Assembly: GCA_944326855.1 (NCBI GenBank)
Contig: CALVFO010000001.1
Location: forward strand, 1-64,000
DNA: 64,000 bases
Source of the DNA: an uncultured Alistipes sp.
GTDB taxonomy: Bacteria > Bacteroidota > Bacteroidia > Bacteroidales > Rikenellaceae
Direction: 5' to 3'
Made by a program: the position numbers and the translations under genes. Shown here piece after piece: positions 42,169 through 51,634 of this stretch. Position 1 is the first letter of the stretch; the number at the start of each line of letters is the position of its first letter. The notes below the pieces were generated by a model, which saw only the letters and a program-made list of their open reading frames with translations, was not told the DNA's origin and ran no database searches.

Positions 42169-44481
42169 TCAATCGGCTCCGAACGTCCAGGCCACGCGCA
42201 GGAAAAAGTTACGACGGGCCAAAATAGCTGAGTTGAAATTGACGACCTTAGGTCGGTAATCGGTGATGTTGTCCACCCCCAACGTCAGATTCAGGATATC
42301 CCGATAATAAAAATTCACGGCCGCGTTGCAGACCGCATATCCCGGATGGCGGGCGGAATACGAACCCATCCAGAATTTGAGGTCCGCCATCGAACCGCTG
42401 CCCATGCCGCTCAGATCGATGACCGGCATGAAATCCTCATACGTTTTGGCTCCGACGTACCGGAGACTTGCATTCACCCCCATCGACCAACTGCGAGCCA
42501 GCGAAAACCCATAATCGGTTTGCAAGGTCGCCGTATGAGGGCTGGAATAGATATATTGAGTGGATTCCTCCGGAGCATCATCGGTCTGATAGATGTAATT
42601 GTAATTGGCCCGCAGGAAAAGACCCTGCACCACCCGCCAACGAGCCATCAATTCCAGACCTCCCAGTTCGCTGTGATCGATATTCTCGTATTGCAAAACG
42701 GTTTGCGTCCCCTCCATATGTCCCCGAACATCGATCTTATTTCGGAAGAAACTGTAATACAAAGTCGCCGATGCATTGAACCCGTCGGTATTGAATTCCC
42801 CCGAGAACGACACATAGTGATTGGTTTCAGCCTTCAACTGATCGTTGCCACGAATAAACGTTTCGCCCAAAACCGGCACCTGAAAATCCATATACATCTC
42901 CTTGAGGGTTGGATTGCGATACCCGTTGGCATAATTGGCCCTGAGTGCAAACTTACCCACCGTATACTTCACCGATGCCTTGGGCGTCACACTCCATCCG
43001 AAACGATTGTTGTAGTTGCCTCGCACCCCCACCGTAAAGCTCACCGCCCGTTGGGTACGAATCTCATCCTGAACATACAGCGAAGCGGTGTTCATACTCT
43101 TCAAATCGTCATACCCCTGCGGATTGAGATCGAAATACAGCTGTTCGTTGACCATCTCAAGCCCCGTCGTCAGACGGTTGTACTGTCCGGCCTTGAGCGT
43201 CCACAACAATCGCGGCGTATTGAACACATGATTTTGTTTGGGAACCGTCACCCCATTGAGACTGTCCAAACGACGAAAATATTCGTCCCGGATGAACGAC
43301 AAATAAATTTTGTTGTTTTCATTGGGCGAATGCTCCATCAATGCCTTGACGTTGTAACCCTCGTACGACTCGAAAGTCCAGGGTTTGGTGTTGTTCGACA
43401 GCGGGTTATCGTCCAGCAGACTGCCGTTGAAATCGTACCGGCGCTTATTGAAATAGTTGCCCGAAAGCTCGAAACGGAACTGATCCGAAAGCACGTAATC
43501 GAAACGTTGTCCCACGTTGATATCGCGCCAACCGCTGACACTCAATCCCCGCTGATCGGGTCCTACGATCACGGTCGTATCATTCAGGTTGGTCCCTCCC
43601 TGCACAAACACCGGCATACCGGTCGTGGGATCCATCTCCGGCCGCATGCCGACCACCTGACCGCCCGGTGTGGTGATCGGAATCATTTTCGGAGTCATTT
43701 TTTTCAACGCCCCGGCTTGATAATGACGCACCTCATCCTCCGTTCCCACCAATTTGTAAGCGTCCACCGTACGATACGACAACGTGGTCAGCGACTTGAA
43801 TTTACCCAGATTGAATCCGGCCGAAAGATCCCCCTTGAGATTGGGCAGATCGAGACGTTTGCGATAAAAGTCGATGTCGCGTTGGGTCGGAATATTGGTT
43901 TCGGTACTGCCCAACGTTTCTCCGGAATTATTTTGGAAAGGTGTCCCGTAACGGGCCGAAGCCTTGATTTCAAACTTGCGCTGAGGCATTTTGGTGATGA
44001 TGTTCACCACCGCCCCCATGGCGTTCGAACCGTATAACACGGAAGAGGCTCCCCGTACGATTTCAATACGATCGATATTCTGCATCGGGATACGGGCATA
44101 ATCGATATTGCCGTAGGTTTCTCCGGCCATTCGTTCGCCGTCCACCAGAAACAACACGTAACGGGCATCGAGCCCCTGAAACGAAAGCGAAGTTCCATAA
44201 CCGGCCTGATGAAACTCTACCCCCGCCAATTCGTTTTCCAAGGCTTGCTGGATGGTGACTACCCCTCGTTTTTCCAACTCGCGGGCACTGATCACCCGCG
44301 TCAAAACCGGTACGTCTTTCAACATCAACGGTGTTCGGGTCGCCGTTACCACCACCTCCTTCATGTCGAAAGAGAGCGTATCGCGCGGAGGAAGTTCTCC
44401 TGCGGCTTTTTCCTCCGAAGCGTATCCCTGTCCCACCATCAAAAGACCCAGCACCCATGTGCACACCCATACTTTTCTCAT
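42169..44481 (-). CDS. TonB-dependent outer-membrane receptor
   Basis: A 770-residue receptor that imports a ligand through the outer membrane using TonB energy. A signal peptide (about 1-21) precedes a TonB-box-like stretch and KEVVVTATRTP. The plug domain (about 50-165) has VTIQQALENELAGVEF, LDARYVLFLVDGERMAGE, and DRIEIVRGASSVLYGSNAMGAVVNI. A 22-strand-type barrel follows, ending FLRVAWTF. It resembles BtuB/FepA/colicin-receptor-type proteins rather than SusC. The substrate is unknown: no periplasmic binding protein, ABC transporter or riboswitch lies nearby. Confidence 0.93.
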   Translation of the reverse strand: MRKVWVCTWVLGLLMVGQGYASEEKAAGELPPRDTLSFDMKEVVVTATRTPLMLKDVPVLTRVISARELEKRGVVTIQQALENELAGVEFHQAGYGTSLSFQGLDARYVLFLVDGERMAGETYGNIDYARIPMQNIDRIEIVRGASSVLYGSNAMGAVVNIITKMPQRKFEIKASARYGTPFQNNSGETLGSTETNIPTQRDIDFYRKRLDLPNLKGDLSAGFNLGKFKSLTTLSYRTVDAYKLVGTEDEVRHYQAGALKKMTPKMIPITTPGGQVVGMRPEMDPTTGMPVFVQGGTNLNDTTVIVGPDQRGLSVSGWRDINVGQRFDYVLSDQFRFELSGNYFNKRRYDFNGSLLDDNPLSNNTKPWTFESYEGYNVKALMEHSPNENNKIYLSFIRDEYFRRLDSLNGVTVPKQNHVFNTPRLLWTLKAGQYNRLTTGLEMVNEQLYFDLNPQGYDDLKSMNTASLYVQDEIRTQRAVSFTVGVRGNYNNRFGWSVTPKASVKYTVGKFALRANYANGYRNPTLKEMYMDFQVPVLGETFIRGNDQLKAETNHYVSFSGEFNTDGFNASATLYYSFFRNKIDVRGHMEGTQTVLQYENIDHSELGGLELMARWRVVQGLFLRANYNYIYQTDDAPEESTQYIYSSPHTATLQTDYGFSLARSWSMGVNASLRYVGAKTYEDFMPVIDLSGMGSGSMADLKFWMGSYSARHPGYAVCNAAVNFYYRDILNLTLGVDNITDYRPKVVNFNSAILARRNFFLRVAWTFGAD

Positions 44482-44503
44482 GCTCTCCCGGATTGATGCG
44501 TCG

Positions 44504-44511
44504 CAAATTTA
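44504..44511 (-). promoter_or_regulatory. Candidate -7 promoter box for the TonB receptor
   Basis: TAAATTTG on the minus strand matches TAnnTTTG, 23 bases before the start at 44481. Confidence 0.5.
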
Positions 44512-44565
44512 AGTATTTTTACGGAAAAGGCCTCGCCCCGGGATATAAAAAATAAAACGGTTTTG

Positions 44566-44573
44566 TAACTTTG
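44566..44573 (+). promoter_or_regulatory. Candidate -7 promoter box for the lysozyme-nadB pair
   Basis: TAACTTTG matches TAnnTTTG, 19 bases before the ATG at 44592. It is divergent from the TonB receptor's -7 box, 55 bases away. Confidence 0.5.
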
Positions 44574-44591
44574 CATTTTCAAATCTCGGAA

Positions 44592-45272
44592 ATGAATAGA
44601 AGACCCTTCGCCGGGTGGATGTGGATCGTGCTGATGATGCTGCTGGTCTCCTGCGGCAAAAAACACCCGAGCGATTTTGATGTGTGGGGATTGGACGTCT
44701 CCCGGCACCAGAAAGACGTCAACTGGCTGGAGGTGGCCCAGCATGAAAAACCCTATTTTGTTTTTATCAAAGCCACCGAAGGCACATTGATTACCGATCC
44801 GACCTACGACCGTCACCGCCGCGAGTTGGAAGAGGCCGGAATTACATGGGGAGCTTATCATTTTTTCGGACACCGAACCTCGGGGAAAGAACAGGCCCGC
44901 AATTTCATCAAAACGGCCAAACTCAAACCCGGCAATATCATCCCGGTACTGGATATCGAATGGCACCGTTTCATGAAAGACCCCAAACGCTCGGTACGTG
45001 AAGCCAAAGCGTTCTGCAACGAAATCAAACGCTACTACGGCACGAACCCTATTATTTACTGTTCGACCAATTTTTACGACACATACCTCAAAAACGATTT
45101 CAAACCCCGGGATTACATCCTCTGGATCGCCGATTACCGGGGAACCGCACCGGAAATGCCCTGGACCCTGTGGCAACACACCGAAGCCCATCGCATTCAG
45201 GGTATCCGGGGACAGGTCGACCGAAACGTTTTTGCGGGCACGCCCCAGGAATTTCAAAAGCTGATACTCTGA
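44592..45272 (+). CDS. GH25 lysozyme-like lipoprotein
   Basis: A 226-residue peptidoglycan muramidase-like protein. The signal ends in a lipobox (LVSCG, Cys about 23), so it is envelope-anchored. The GH25 fold is shown by WGLDVSRHQKDVNW, FVFIKATEGT, WGAYHFFGHR and the catalytic DIEWH, where Asp and Glu are the presumed acid/base pair. The ORF start at 44571 is 7 codons upstream; the ATG at 44592 gives a better signal peptide. Its stop overlaps the nadB start by one base. Confidence 0.92.
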   Translation: MNRRPFAGWMWIVLMMLLVSCGKKHPSDFDVWGLDVSRHQKDVNWLEVAQHEKPYFVFIKATEGTLITDPTYDRHRRELEEAGITWGAYHFFGHRTSGKEQARNFIKTAKLKPGNIIPVLDIEWHRFMKDPKRSVREAKAFCNEIKRYYGTNPIIYCSTNFYDTYLKNDFKPRDYILWIADYRGTAPEMPWTLWQHTEAHRIQGIRGQVDRNVFAGTPQEFQKLIL

Positions 45273-46849
45273 TGAACATCGAAACCGATTTTTTGGTAGT
45301 GGGCAGCGGAATCGCCGGGCTCAGTTACGCCCTCAAGGTGGCTGAACTGGGTAAGGTGGTCATCGTCACCAAAGGCGATATTGCCGAGTGCAATACCGAC
45401 TTCGCCCAGGGAGGAATTTGCTCGGTGACCTACGATCCGGACACCTTCGACAAACACATCCACGATACGCTGGTCTGCGGTGCCGGCATTTGCGACCGCG
45501 ATGCCGTAGAACAGGTCGTGACCCGAGCCCCGGAACTGATCAAACAACTGATCGGCTGGGGGGTGAAATTCGACAAAGATGCGACGGGACGTTATGATCT
45601 GGCCCGCGAAGGAGGACACAGCGAACACCGTATTCTGCATTTTCAGGACATCACCGGACACGAGATCGAACGCAAACTGATCCGACAGGTCAAACGTCAC
45701 CGCAACATCGAAGTGTTGGAACACCATTTCGCCGTGGATATTCTCACCCAGCACCATCTGGGCAAACTGATCAAGAAGAACACCCCCGACATTACCTGCT
45801 TCGGAGCCTATGTACTGAATCTCAAAAAACACGAGATTTACACCATCCTCTCGAAAGTAACGGTACTATGTACCGGCGGGGTGGGAAACATCTATCACAC
45901 CACCACTAACCCCTCGGTCGCTACCGGAGACGGCATCGCCATGGTACACCGGGCCAAAGGAGTGGTGTCGGGCATGGAGTTCATCCAGTTCCATCCGACC
46001 TCTTTCTATAAGCCCGGAGAACGACCCTCGTTCCTGATCAGCGAAGCCATGCGGGGCTTCGGTGCCATCCTGCGCCTGCAGAACGGTCAGGAATTCATGC
46101 ACAAATACCACCCGATGGGGTCGTTGGCCCCGCGCGACGTGGTGGCCCGCGGCATCGACCACGAACTCAAAATCTCGGGCGAAGAGTTCGTCTACCTGGA
46201 TATTACCCACAAAAACCCGCAAGAGGTGATCGCCCACTTCCCCAATATTTACAAGAAGTGTCTGAGCGAAGACATCGATCTGACCAAGGATATGATCCCG
46301 GTGGTACCGGCCGCCCACTATTGCTGCGGCGGGGTCAAGGTCGACCTGAACGGCGAATCCTCGATCCGCCACTTGTACGCCTTGGGAGAAACCTCCTGCA
46401 CGGGTCTGCACGGAGGAAACCGTCTGGCCTCCAACTCCCTGATCGAGGCAGCCGTCTATGCCGATGCCGCCGCCCGACACAGCGGCAGTCGCATCGGCGA
46501 GATCGAATTGCAGCGGGGAATTCCCGACTGGGATTACGAAGGCACGGCCATCCCCGAAGAAATGGCGCTCATCACACAGAACTACAAGGAGATGCAGCAA
46601 ATTATGAGCAACTATGTGGGCATCGTCCGTTCGAATCTGCGCCTCGAAAGAGCCAAACGCCGTCTGGAGATCATCTTCAAAGAGACCGAAGAGCTCTACC
46701 TCAAATCGACCCTCAGCCAGCATTTGTGCGAACTGCGCAACATGATTGCCGTGGGTTACCTCATCATCAAACAGGCCGAAGCCCGTCACCAAAGCATCGG
46801 TCTGCACTATTCGATCGACTATCCGCCTCAGAACGGCGGGAACCTCTAA
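45272..46849 (+). CDS. nadB: L-aspartate oxidase
   Basis: A 525-residue FAD enzyme that oxidises aspartate to iminoaspartate, the first step of de novo NAD synthesis, using oxygen or fumarate as acceptor. FAD-binding FLVVGSGIAGLSYALKV starts the protein; TDFAQGGIC, REGGHSEHRILH, GGVGNIYHTTTNPS and the FQFHPTSF-type active-site region follow, then HYCCGGVKVDLNG and the C-terminal helical domain. The start overlaps the lysozyme stop (TGATG). Its partner nadC is at 57837 on the other strand; nadA is not in the window. Confidence 0.96.
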   Translation: MNIETDFLVVGSGIAGLSYALKVAELGKVVIVTKGDIAECNTDFAQGGICSVTYDPDTFDKHIHDTLVCGAGICDRDAVEQVVTRAPELIKQLIGWGVKFDKDATGRYDLAREGGHSEHRILHFQDITGHEIERKLIRQVKRHRNIEVLEHHFAVDILTQHHLGKLIKKNTPDITCFGAYVLNLKKHEIYTILSKVTVLCTGGVGNIYHTTTNPSVATGDGIAMVHRAKGVVSGMEFIQFHPTSFYKPGERPSFLISEAMRGFGAILRLQNGQEFMHKYHPMGSLAPRDVVARGIDHELKISGEEFVYLDITHKNPQEVIAHFPNIYKKCLSEDIDLTKDMIPVVPAAHYCCGGVKVDLNGESSIRHLYALGETSCTGLHGGNRLASNSLIEAAVYADAAARHSGSRIGEIELQRGIPDWDYEGTAIPEEMALITQNYKEMQQIMSNYVGIVRSNLRLERAKRRLEIIFKETEELYLKSTLSQHLCELRNMIAVGYLIIKQAEARHQSIGLHYSIDYPPQNGGNL

Positions 46850-46852
46850 CGT

Positions 46853-48427
46853 ATGGAACTGAACCAAGAGATAGCGCGGCGACGCACATTCGCCATCATC
46901 AGCCACCCCGACGCCGGGAAAACCACCCTGACCGAAAAACTGTTGTTGTTCGGAGGAGCCATTCACGTAGCGGGAGCCGTCAAATCCAATAAGATCAAAA
47001 AGGGAGCGACCTCCGACTTCATGGAAATCGAACGCCAGAGAGGGATCTCGGTAGCGACCTCGGTCATGGGTTTCGAATACAAAGGATTAAAAATCAACAT
47101 CCTGGACACTCCCGGTCACGAAGATTTCGCCGAAGACACCTACCGTACCCTGACGGCCGTGGACAGCGTCATCATCGTGATCGACGGGGCCAAAGGGGTA
47201 GAAACCCAGACCCGGAAACTGATGGAAGTCTGCCGGATGCGCAATACCCCGGTGATGGTGTTCATCAACAAACTCGACCGACCGGGCAAAGATCCGTTCG
47301 ATCTGTTGGATGAAATCGAAGCCGAACTGAAAATCAAGGTACGTCCGCTGGCCTGGCCCATCAGCAACGGGCCTACATTCAAAGGCGTCTACAACCTGTA
47401 TCAGGATTCCCTGTCGCTGTTTTTGTCCGACGACCGGCAAACGGCTTCCGAAACCGTCGACATCAAACTGGACAACCCGCGCATCGATGATTATATCGCT
47501 CCCTTTACGCAACATCTGCGCGACGACCTGGAGCTGGTCGAAGGAGTTTATCCGCCGTTCGAGCTGGAAACCTACCTCAAGGGAGAGGTGGCTCCGGTAT
47601 TTTTCGGCAGTGCTCTCAACAACTTCGGGGTTCGCGAACTGCTCGACTGTTTTATCCAGATCGCTCCGTCGCCCCGACCGTCCAAAACCGAGCAACGAGA
47701 AATCAACCCTCAGGAGCCGAAACTCTCCGGATTCATCTTCAAGATCCACGCCAACATGGACCCCAACCATCGGGACCGTATCGCCTTCTTGAAAATCTGT
47801 TCAGGGGTTTTCGAACGTAATAAAAACTACCTGCATGTTCCCTCGGGCAAACTGATGAAATTCTCCTCCCCCACGGCCTTCATGGCCGAGAAGAAATCGG
47901 TCATCGACGAAGCCTACCCGGGCGACATCGTGGGATTGCACGACACGGGAACCTTCAAAATCGGCGATACGTTCACCGAAGGAGAAAAATTGCGTTTCGT
48001 AGGCATCCCGAGTTTCTCGCCCGAACTGTTCCGCTATATCGAAAATGCCGACCCCATGAAGTTCAAACAACTGGCCAAGGGAATCGACCAGTTGATGGAT
48101 GAAGGGGTGGCCCAACTGTTTATCCATAAAATGAACGGGCGCAAGATTATCGGAACGGTGGGGGCTTTGCAGTTCGAAGTGATCCAGTACCGTCTGGAAC
48201 ACGAATACGGAGCCAAATGCCGCTACGAACCGATCCAAATCTACAAAGCCTGCTGGATCGAATCCGACAACCAGGAACAGCTGGAGGATTTCCGCAAACG
48301 CAAATTCAACAGCATGGCCCTCGACAAACGGGGGCGGGAGGTTTTTCTGGCCGACACCTCCTATGCCTTGTCGCTGGCCATCGAAAAATTCCCGGACATC
48401 CGGTTCCACTTCACCTCGGAATTTTAA
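46853..48427 (+). CDS. prfC: Peptide chain release factor 3
   Basis: A 524-residue translational GTPase that removes RF1/RF2 from the ribosome after termination. G motifs are [16 protein letters not shown] (G1), RGISVATSV (G2), [12 protein letters not shown] (G3) and [10 protein letters not shown] (G4). Domains 2 and 3 follow with [10 protein letters not shown] and [20 protein letters not shown], matching the RF3 rather than EF-G family. It begins 3 bases after nadB and ends before a strong hairpin. Length is normal. Confidence 0.97.
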   Translation: MELNQEIARRRTFAIISHPDAGKTTLTEKLLLFGGAIHVAGAVKSNKIKKGATSDFMEIERQRGISVATSVMGFEYKGLKINILDTPGHEDFAEDTYRTLTAVDSVIIVIDGAKGVETQTRKLMEVCRMRNTPVMVFINKLDRPGKDPFDLLDEIEAELKIKVRPLAWPISNGPTFKGVYNLYQDSLSLFLSDDRQTASETVDIKLDNPRIDDYIAPFTQHLRDDLELVEGVYPPFELETYLKGEVAPVFFGSALNNFGVRELLDCFIQIAPSPRPSKTEQREINPQEPKLSGFIFKIHANMDPNHRDRIAFLKICSGVFERNKNYLHVPSGKLMKFSSPTAFMAEKKSVIDEAYPGDIVGLHDTGTFKIGDTFTEGEKLRFVGIPSFSPELFRYIENADPMKFKQLAKGIDQLMDEGVAQLFIHKMNGRKIIGTVGALQFEVIQYRLEHEYGAKCRYEPIQIYKACWIESDNQEQLEDFRKRKFNSMALDKRGREVFLADTSYALSLAIEKFPDIRFHFTSEF

Positions 48428-48452
48428 CGGTTCACATTCCGTCCGTATACAC

Positions 48453-48485
48453 CGAAGGCCCGTGCGCATCACGCACGGGCCTTCG
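48453..48485 (+). terminator. Terminator hairpin after prfC
   Basis: A perfect 14-bp stem (48453-48466 with 48472-48485) and a CATCA loop, 25 bases after the prfC stop. A T-poor tail follows. Confidence 0.75.
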
Positions 48486-48630
48486 TATAATGGGGGCCCG
48501 GATACTTGCTTTCCACGGTCGACAAGTCCCCGAACCCTTTTTATTATCGTTATGAGGAAAAATCCGGAGGCGAATCAAGAATTTTCGACCGGTAAGGATC
48601 CATGCCGTATGGCGGATTGTGTCGACGGCG

Positions 48631-49146
48631 CTACTCGTCATCTTCCGGAGCCGCCTCCACCAATCGATCCACCCAATCGCTCACCTCGCCGTAATCGAAC
48701 CCCTGGGAAATTCCATACCGCAACAGTTTTCCCCGCAGTTCGTAAGCGTTTTTAGCCCGGATCGTACGCAACTTCCGTTTCAGGAGCGACTCCAACGTCC
48801 CGTTCGTATCCATCTGATCGAGCTGTTGCAACGCTTCGGCAATCGTCTCCTCCGGAATCTGTTTCGCCCGCAAACCGGTCCGAATCTTATGAATACCCCA
48901 ACGATTGAGGCGGGCCTTCTCCCGCACATAAGCCTCAGCAAACCGTCTCTCGTCAATGAAACGTTGTTCAATCAGGGTATCAATCACCGACTGTTGCGCC
49001 TCCCGTTCGATGCCCCAACGATACATCGAACGACGAGCGTCGCTGATCGACAATTCCGCCTTGGCACAACGGTTCATCAACAGGCGCAGAGCCTGTTCCG
49101 GGGTTTTCGTCCGAACCGTACGATCGTATTTCTTTTCTGTCTCCAT
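48631..49146 (-). CDS. recX: Recombination regulator RecX
   Basis: A 171-residue cytoplasmic inhibitor of RecA filaments, built of triple-helix repeats. Family signals are ALRLLMNRCAKAELS, LIEQRFIDERRFAEAYVREKARLNRWG, and KIRTGLRAKQIPEETIAEAL. recA is not in the window. It follows prmC by 31 bases on the same strand, so it is probably co-transcribed. The acidic end (EAAPEDDE) is unremarkable. Confidence 0.93.
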   Translation of the reverse strand: METEKKYDRTVRTKTPEQALRLLMNRCAKAELSISDARRSMYRWGIEREAQQSVIDTLIEQRFIDERRFAEAYVREKARLNRWGIHKIRTGLRAKQIPEETIAEALQQLDQMDTNGTLESLLKRKLRTIRAKNAYELRGKLLRYGISQGFDYGEVSDWVDRLVEAAPEDDE

Positions 49147-49177
49147 AGTTCACTTCCCGACTGATACCGAATACCAC

Positions 49178-50026
49178 TCACCCCCGATGACGCGCCCGGA
49201 CCATTCTCGGCTTTCCGAACATATCGTTCCGCAGTTCGGCCCGGTCGTACCCGAGATCGGTCAACAGACGCAACGTTTCCGCCCCAAATCGTTCGTTGAT
49301 CTCCCCATAGAACCAACCGCCCGGAGAAAGTATCTCACGACCCAGTTCTGCAATCCTCCGATAAAACAATAACGGATCGTCGTTCTCCACGAACAAAGCC
49401 CGATGGGGTTCGTAATGCAGCACATTGTCAGCCATCTGCGAAGCCTCGCTACGCGTAACATAGGGGGGATTGCTGACAATCGTATCGAACGGTCCGGAGG
49501 GTCTGTCCCGCAAAATGTCCATTTCAACGAATTGTACATCCAGCCGATTGGCCTGTGCATTCTCCCGGGCAATGACCAAGGCTTCGGGCGAAACATCCAG
49601 CCCCGTTACTTCGGCATGCGGAAGCCTGGCCGCCACCGCCAGAGCGATCGCTCCGCTGCCGGTGCCGATATCGAGCACGCGACAAGGCTGATCGTGTGGA
49701 GTCTGGGAACAAAGCCACTCCACCAACTCTTCGGTTTCGGGCCGGGGAATCAGTACGCCTTCCCGAACCCCGATCCGAAGACCTCCGAACAACGTATAGC
49801 CGATGATGTATTGCACCGGCCGATCCTGTTCCAGTTCCCGAAGCACCCTCTCCAACAATGCCTCCCGGCCCGATGCACAGGGCGCTTCCGGTTCGATCAC
49901 CACATCCGTAAAACGCATCGCGAACAGACGCTCGCATACCAGCGAGGTGATGGCACGGGCCTCCCGAGGCTCATACCGACGATGAGCCACTCCGAAAATC
50001 GTATCCCATAACTGCCGACGAGTCAT
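49178..50026 (-). CDS. prmC: Peptide chain release factor N5-glutamine methyltransferase
   Basis: Methylates the GGQ glutamine of RF1/RF2 with SAM. From the ATG at 50026 it has 282 residues. An N-terminal helical domain (about 1-95, with RPVQYIIGYTLFGGLRIGV) precedes the Rossmann methyltransferase, which has ETEELVEW, DIGTGSGAIALAVAARLP and the catalytic NPPYV. The longest frame begins at a TTG at 50047, but that lies inside the -7 box, so the ATG is preferred. prfC nearby on the opposite strand also acts in translation termination. Confidence 0.95.
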   Translation of the reverse strand: MTRRQLWDTIFGVAHRRYEPREARAITSLVCERLFAMRFTDVVIEPEAPCASGREALLERVLRELEQDRPVQYIIGYTLFGGLRIGVREGVLIPRPETEELVEWLCSQTPHDQPCRVLDIGTGSGAIALAVAARLPHAEVTGLDVSPEALVIARENAQANRLDVQFVEMDILRDRPSGPFDTIVSNPPYVTRSEASQMADNVLHYEPHRALFVENDDPLLFYRRIAELGREILSPGGWFYGEINERFGAETLRLLTDLGYDRAELRNDMFGKPRMVRARHRG

Positions 50027-50044
50027 CTTTCCATTTTTACGCTT

Positions 50045-50052
50045 CAAAGATA
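50045..50052 (-). promoter_or_regulatory. Candidate -7 promoter box for prmC-recX
   Basis: TATCTTTG on the minus strand matches TAnnTTTG, 19 bases before the prmC ATG at 50026. It supports the shorter prmC start. The gap to 50281 shows nothing else. Confidence 0.55.
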
Positions 50053-50280
50053 CGGGTTTTTACGCAATGCCCCGCTCCGAAACAGCATAACGGAGATGCC
50101 CTGATACCCAAGGATCGGATGCCGAGGTTCCCCGAAGGTTTTCCCGGCTCGGCGACCGACCGACGCATTCCCGGAACTCTCCTTCAAAAAGCCCCGAAAG
50201 ACGGTAAGTATAAAGACGTATTTTGCTCTGTTCGGGGCAATTCTGCCGCCTAAAGTACGATGACTCCTGCCAAAAAATTA

Positions 50281-50288
50281 TATTTTTG
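50281..50288 (+). promoter_or_regulatory. Candidate -7 promoter box for the cysteate synthase gene
   Basis: TATTTTTG matches TAnnTTTG, 27 bases before the ATG at 50315. Confidence 0.5.
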
Positions 50289-50314
50289 TCTCAAATTTTA
50301 AAACAGCATACGGA

Positions 50315-51625
50315 ATGGAATCTTTCAACGCAACGCGGTATATGTTACAAAACGTGGCCACAGGCCGGGAATTCGAAGACACCGGCTGGCTGCTGGATGA
50401 CCCCGAAGGGAAAACCCCGTCGCTGATCCGAGCCCGTTACGCCCAAAAACAGATTCAACCCAAAGACGAAAGTTACGGTCTCTACCGTTTTGCCGACTGG
50501 TTGCCGATCGTCCGTATGCTGAAAGGTTCTTCGGCCCCGGTTACCTACAAAAGCCAGAAACTGGCCGAACACCTCGGACTGAAAAACCTGTATATCACGT
50601 TCAACGGCTATTATCCCGAAATCGGGGCCAACATGCCGACCTGCTCGTTCAAAGAAACCGAAGCCTATTCGGTCTGTGCCCGTTTGGGCGCCGACCACTC
50701 CCACCGGATTTTGGTGGTAGCTTCGGCCGGCAATACCGCCCGCGCATTCGCCCGGGTATGCTCGGATAACGGCATTCCGCTGTTGCTGAGCGTCCCCGAA
50801 GAAAATATCGACGCTCTGTGGTTCGACAAGCCGCTCAACGCCTGCGTCAAGCTGATCTGCCCTCAGAAAGGGGGTGACTATTTCGACGCCATCCACCTGA
50901 GCAATCTGGCCCTCAAAGCCCCGATTTTCCTGGCCGAAGGCGGTGCCAAAAACATCGCCCGTCGAGACGGTATGGCAACGACGGTCCTGTCGGCAGTTAC
51001 CCACATCGGACGGATCCCGGACTATTATTTCCAGGCCGTTGGTTCGGGAACCGGAGCCATCGCCGCCTGGGAAGCCAACCAGCGCCTGATCGAAGACGGA
51101 CGCTTCGGGACGAACAAAATGAAACTGATGGTATCCCAAAACGTGCCGTTCACACCGATGTACGATGCCTGGAAAGTCGGCTCGCGCGCCATGTTACCCT
51201 ATGACGACGATCAGGCACGACGTGACGCCGAATCCATTGACGCCAAAGTACTCTCGAACCGCAAACCGCCCTACCCGATCCAAGGGGGACTGTTCGACGC
51301 GCTAACCGATACCGGAGGCGAGGTGCTCACCGCCACCAACGAAGAAGCCCGTGCTGCCAAAGCCTTGTTCGAACAGACCGAAGGCGTGGATATCTATTCG
51401 GCTCCGGGGGTTGCCTTGGCCACTCTGATCCGATGTGTCGAAGCCGGGAAAATCGATCCCGACAAAACCATCATGCTGAACATCACCGGAGGCGGAGAAA
51501 AACGATTCAAAATGGGCAAGACACTCCACTACCTCCAGCCTTCGATCGTTTTCGGACTCGATCCCGATCCTCAGGAAGTACTCGAACGTACGGTAGCACT
51601 TTTCGGCGAAGAGTGCCTGAAATAA
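50315..51625 (+). CDS. Cysteate synthase-like PLP enzyme (threonine synthase fold)
   Basis: A 436-residue fold-type II PLP enzyme. The Schiff-base lysine is K113 in NMPTCSFKETEAYSV; VVASAGNTARAFA is the phosphate/Asn loop, and AVGSGTGAIAAWEA the Gly-rich phosphate loop. NITGGGEKRF closes the active site. The whole-length pattern, including the YITFNGYYPEIGANMPT insert, resembles cysteate synthase (phosphoserine plus sulfite to cysteate), described in Methanosarcina and, as I recall, annotated in Alistipes. In Bacteroidota, cysteate feeds sulfonolipid (capnine) synthesis. Plain threonine synthase is the alternative. Confidence 0.82.
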   Translation: MESFNATRYMLQNVATGREFEDTGWLLDDPEGKTPSLIRARYAQKQIQPKDESYGLYRFADWLPIVRMLKGSSAPVTYKSQKLAEHLGLKNLYITFNGYYPEIGANMPTCSFKETEAYSVCARLGADHSHRILVVASAGNTARAFARVCSDNGIPLLLSVPEENIDALWFDKPLNACVKLICPQKGGDYFDAIHLSNLALKAPIFLAEGGAKNIARRDGMATTVLSAVTHIGRIPDYYFQAVGSGTGAIAAWEANQRLIEDGRFGTNKMKLMVSQNVPFTPMYDAWKVGSRAMLPYDDDQARRDAESIDAKVLSNRKPPYPIQGGLFDALTDTGGEVLTATNEEARAAKALFEQTEGVDIYSAPGVALATLIRCVEAGKIDPDKTIMLNITGGGEKRFKMGKTLHYLQPSIVFGLDPDPQEVLERTVALFGEECLK

Positions 51626-51634
51626 ACCTCCGGC

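Noticed and set aside
42346..44037. 563-codon plus-strand ORF opposite the TonB receptor
   Set aside because: Antisense shadow of a real receptor gene; composition is non-protein-like and no start context was seen.
50027..50047. Longer prmC start at a TTG (50047)
   Set aside because: The TTG lies inside a good -7 promoter box; the ATG at 50026 fits the family.
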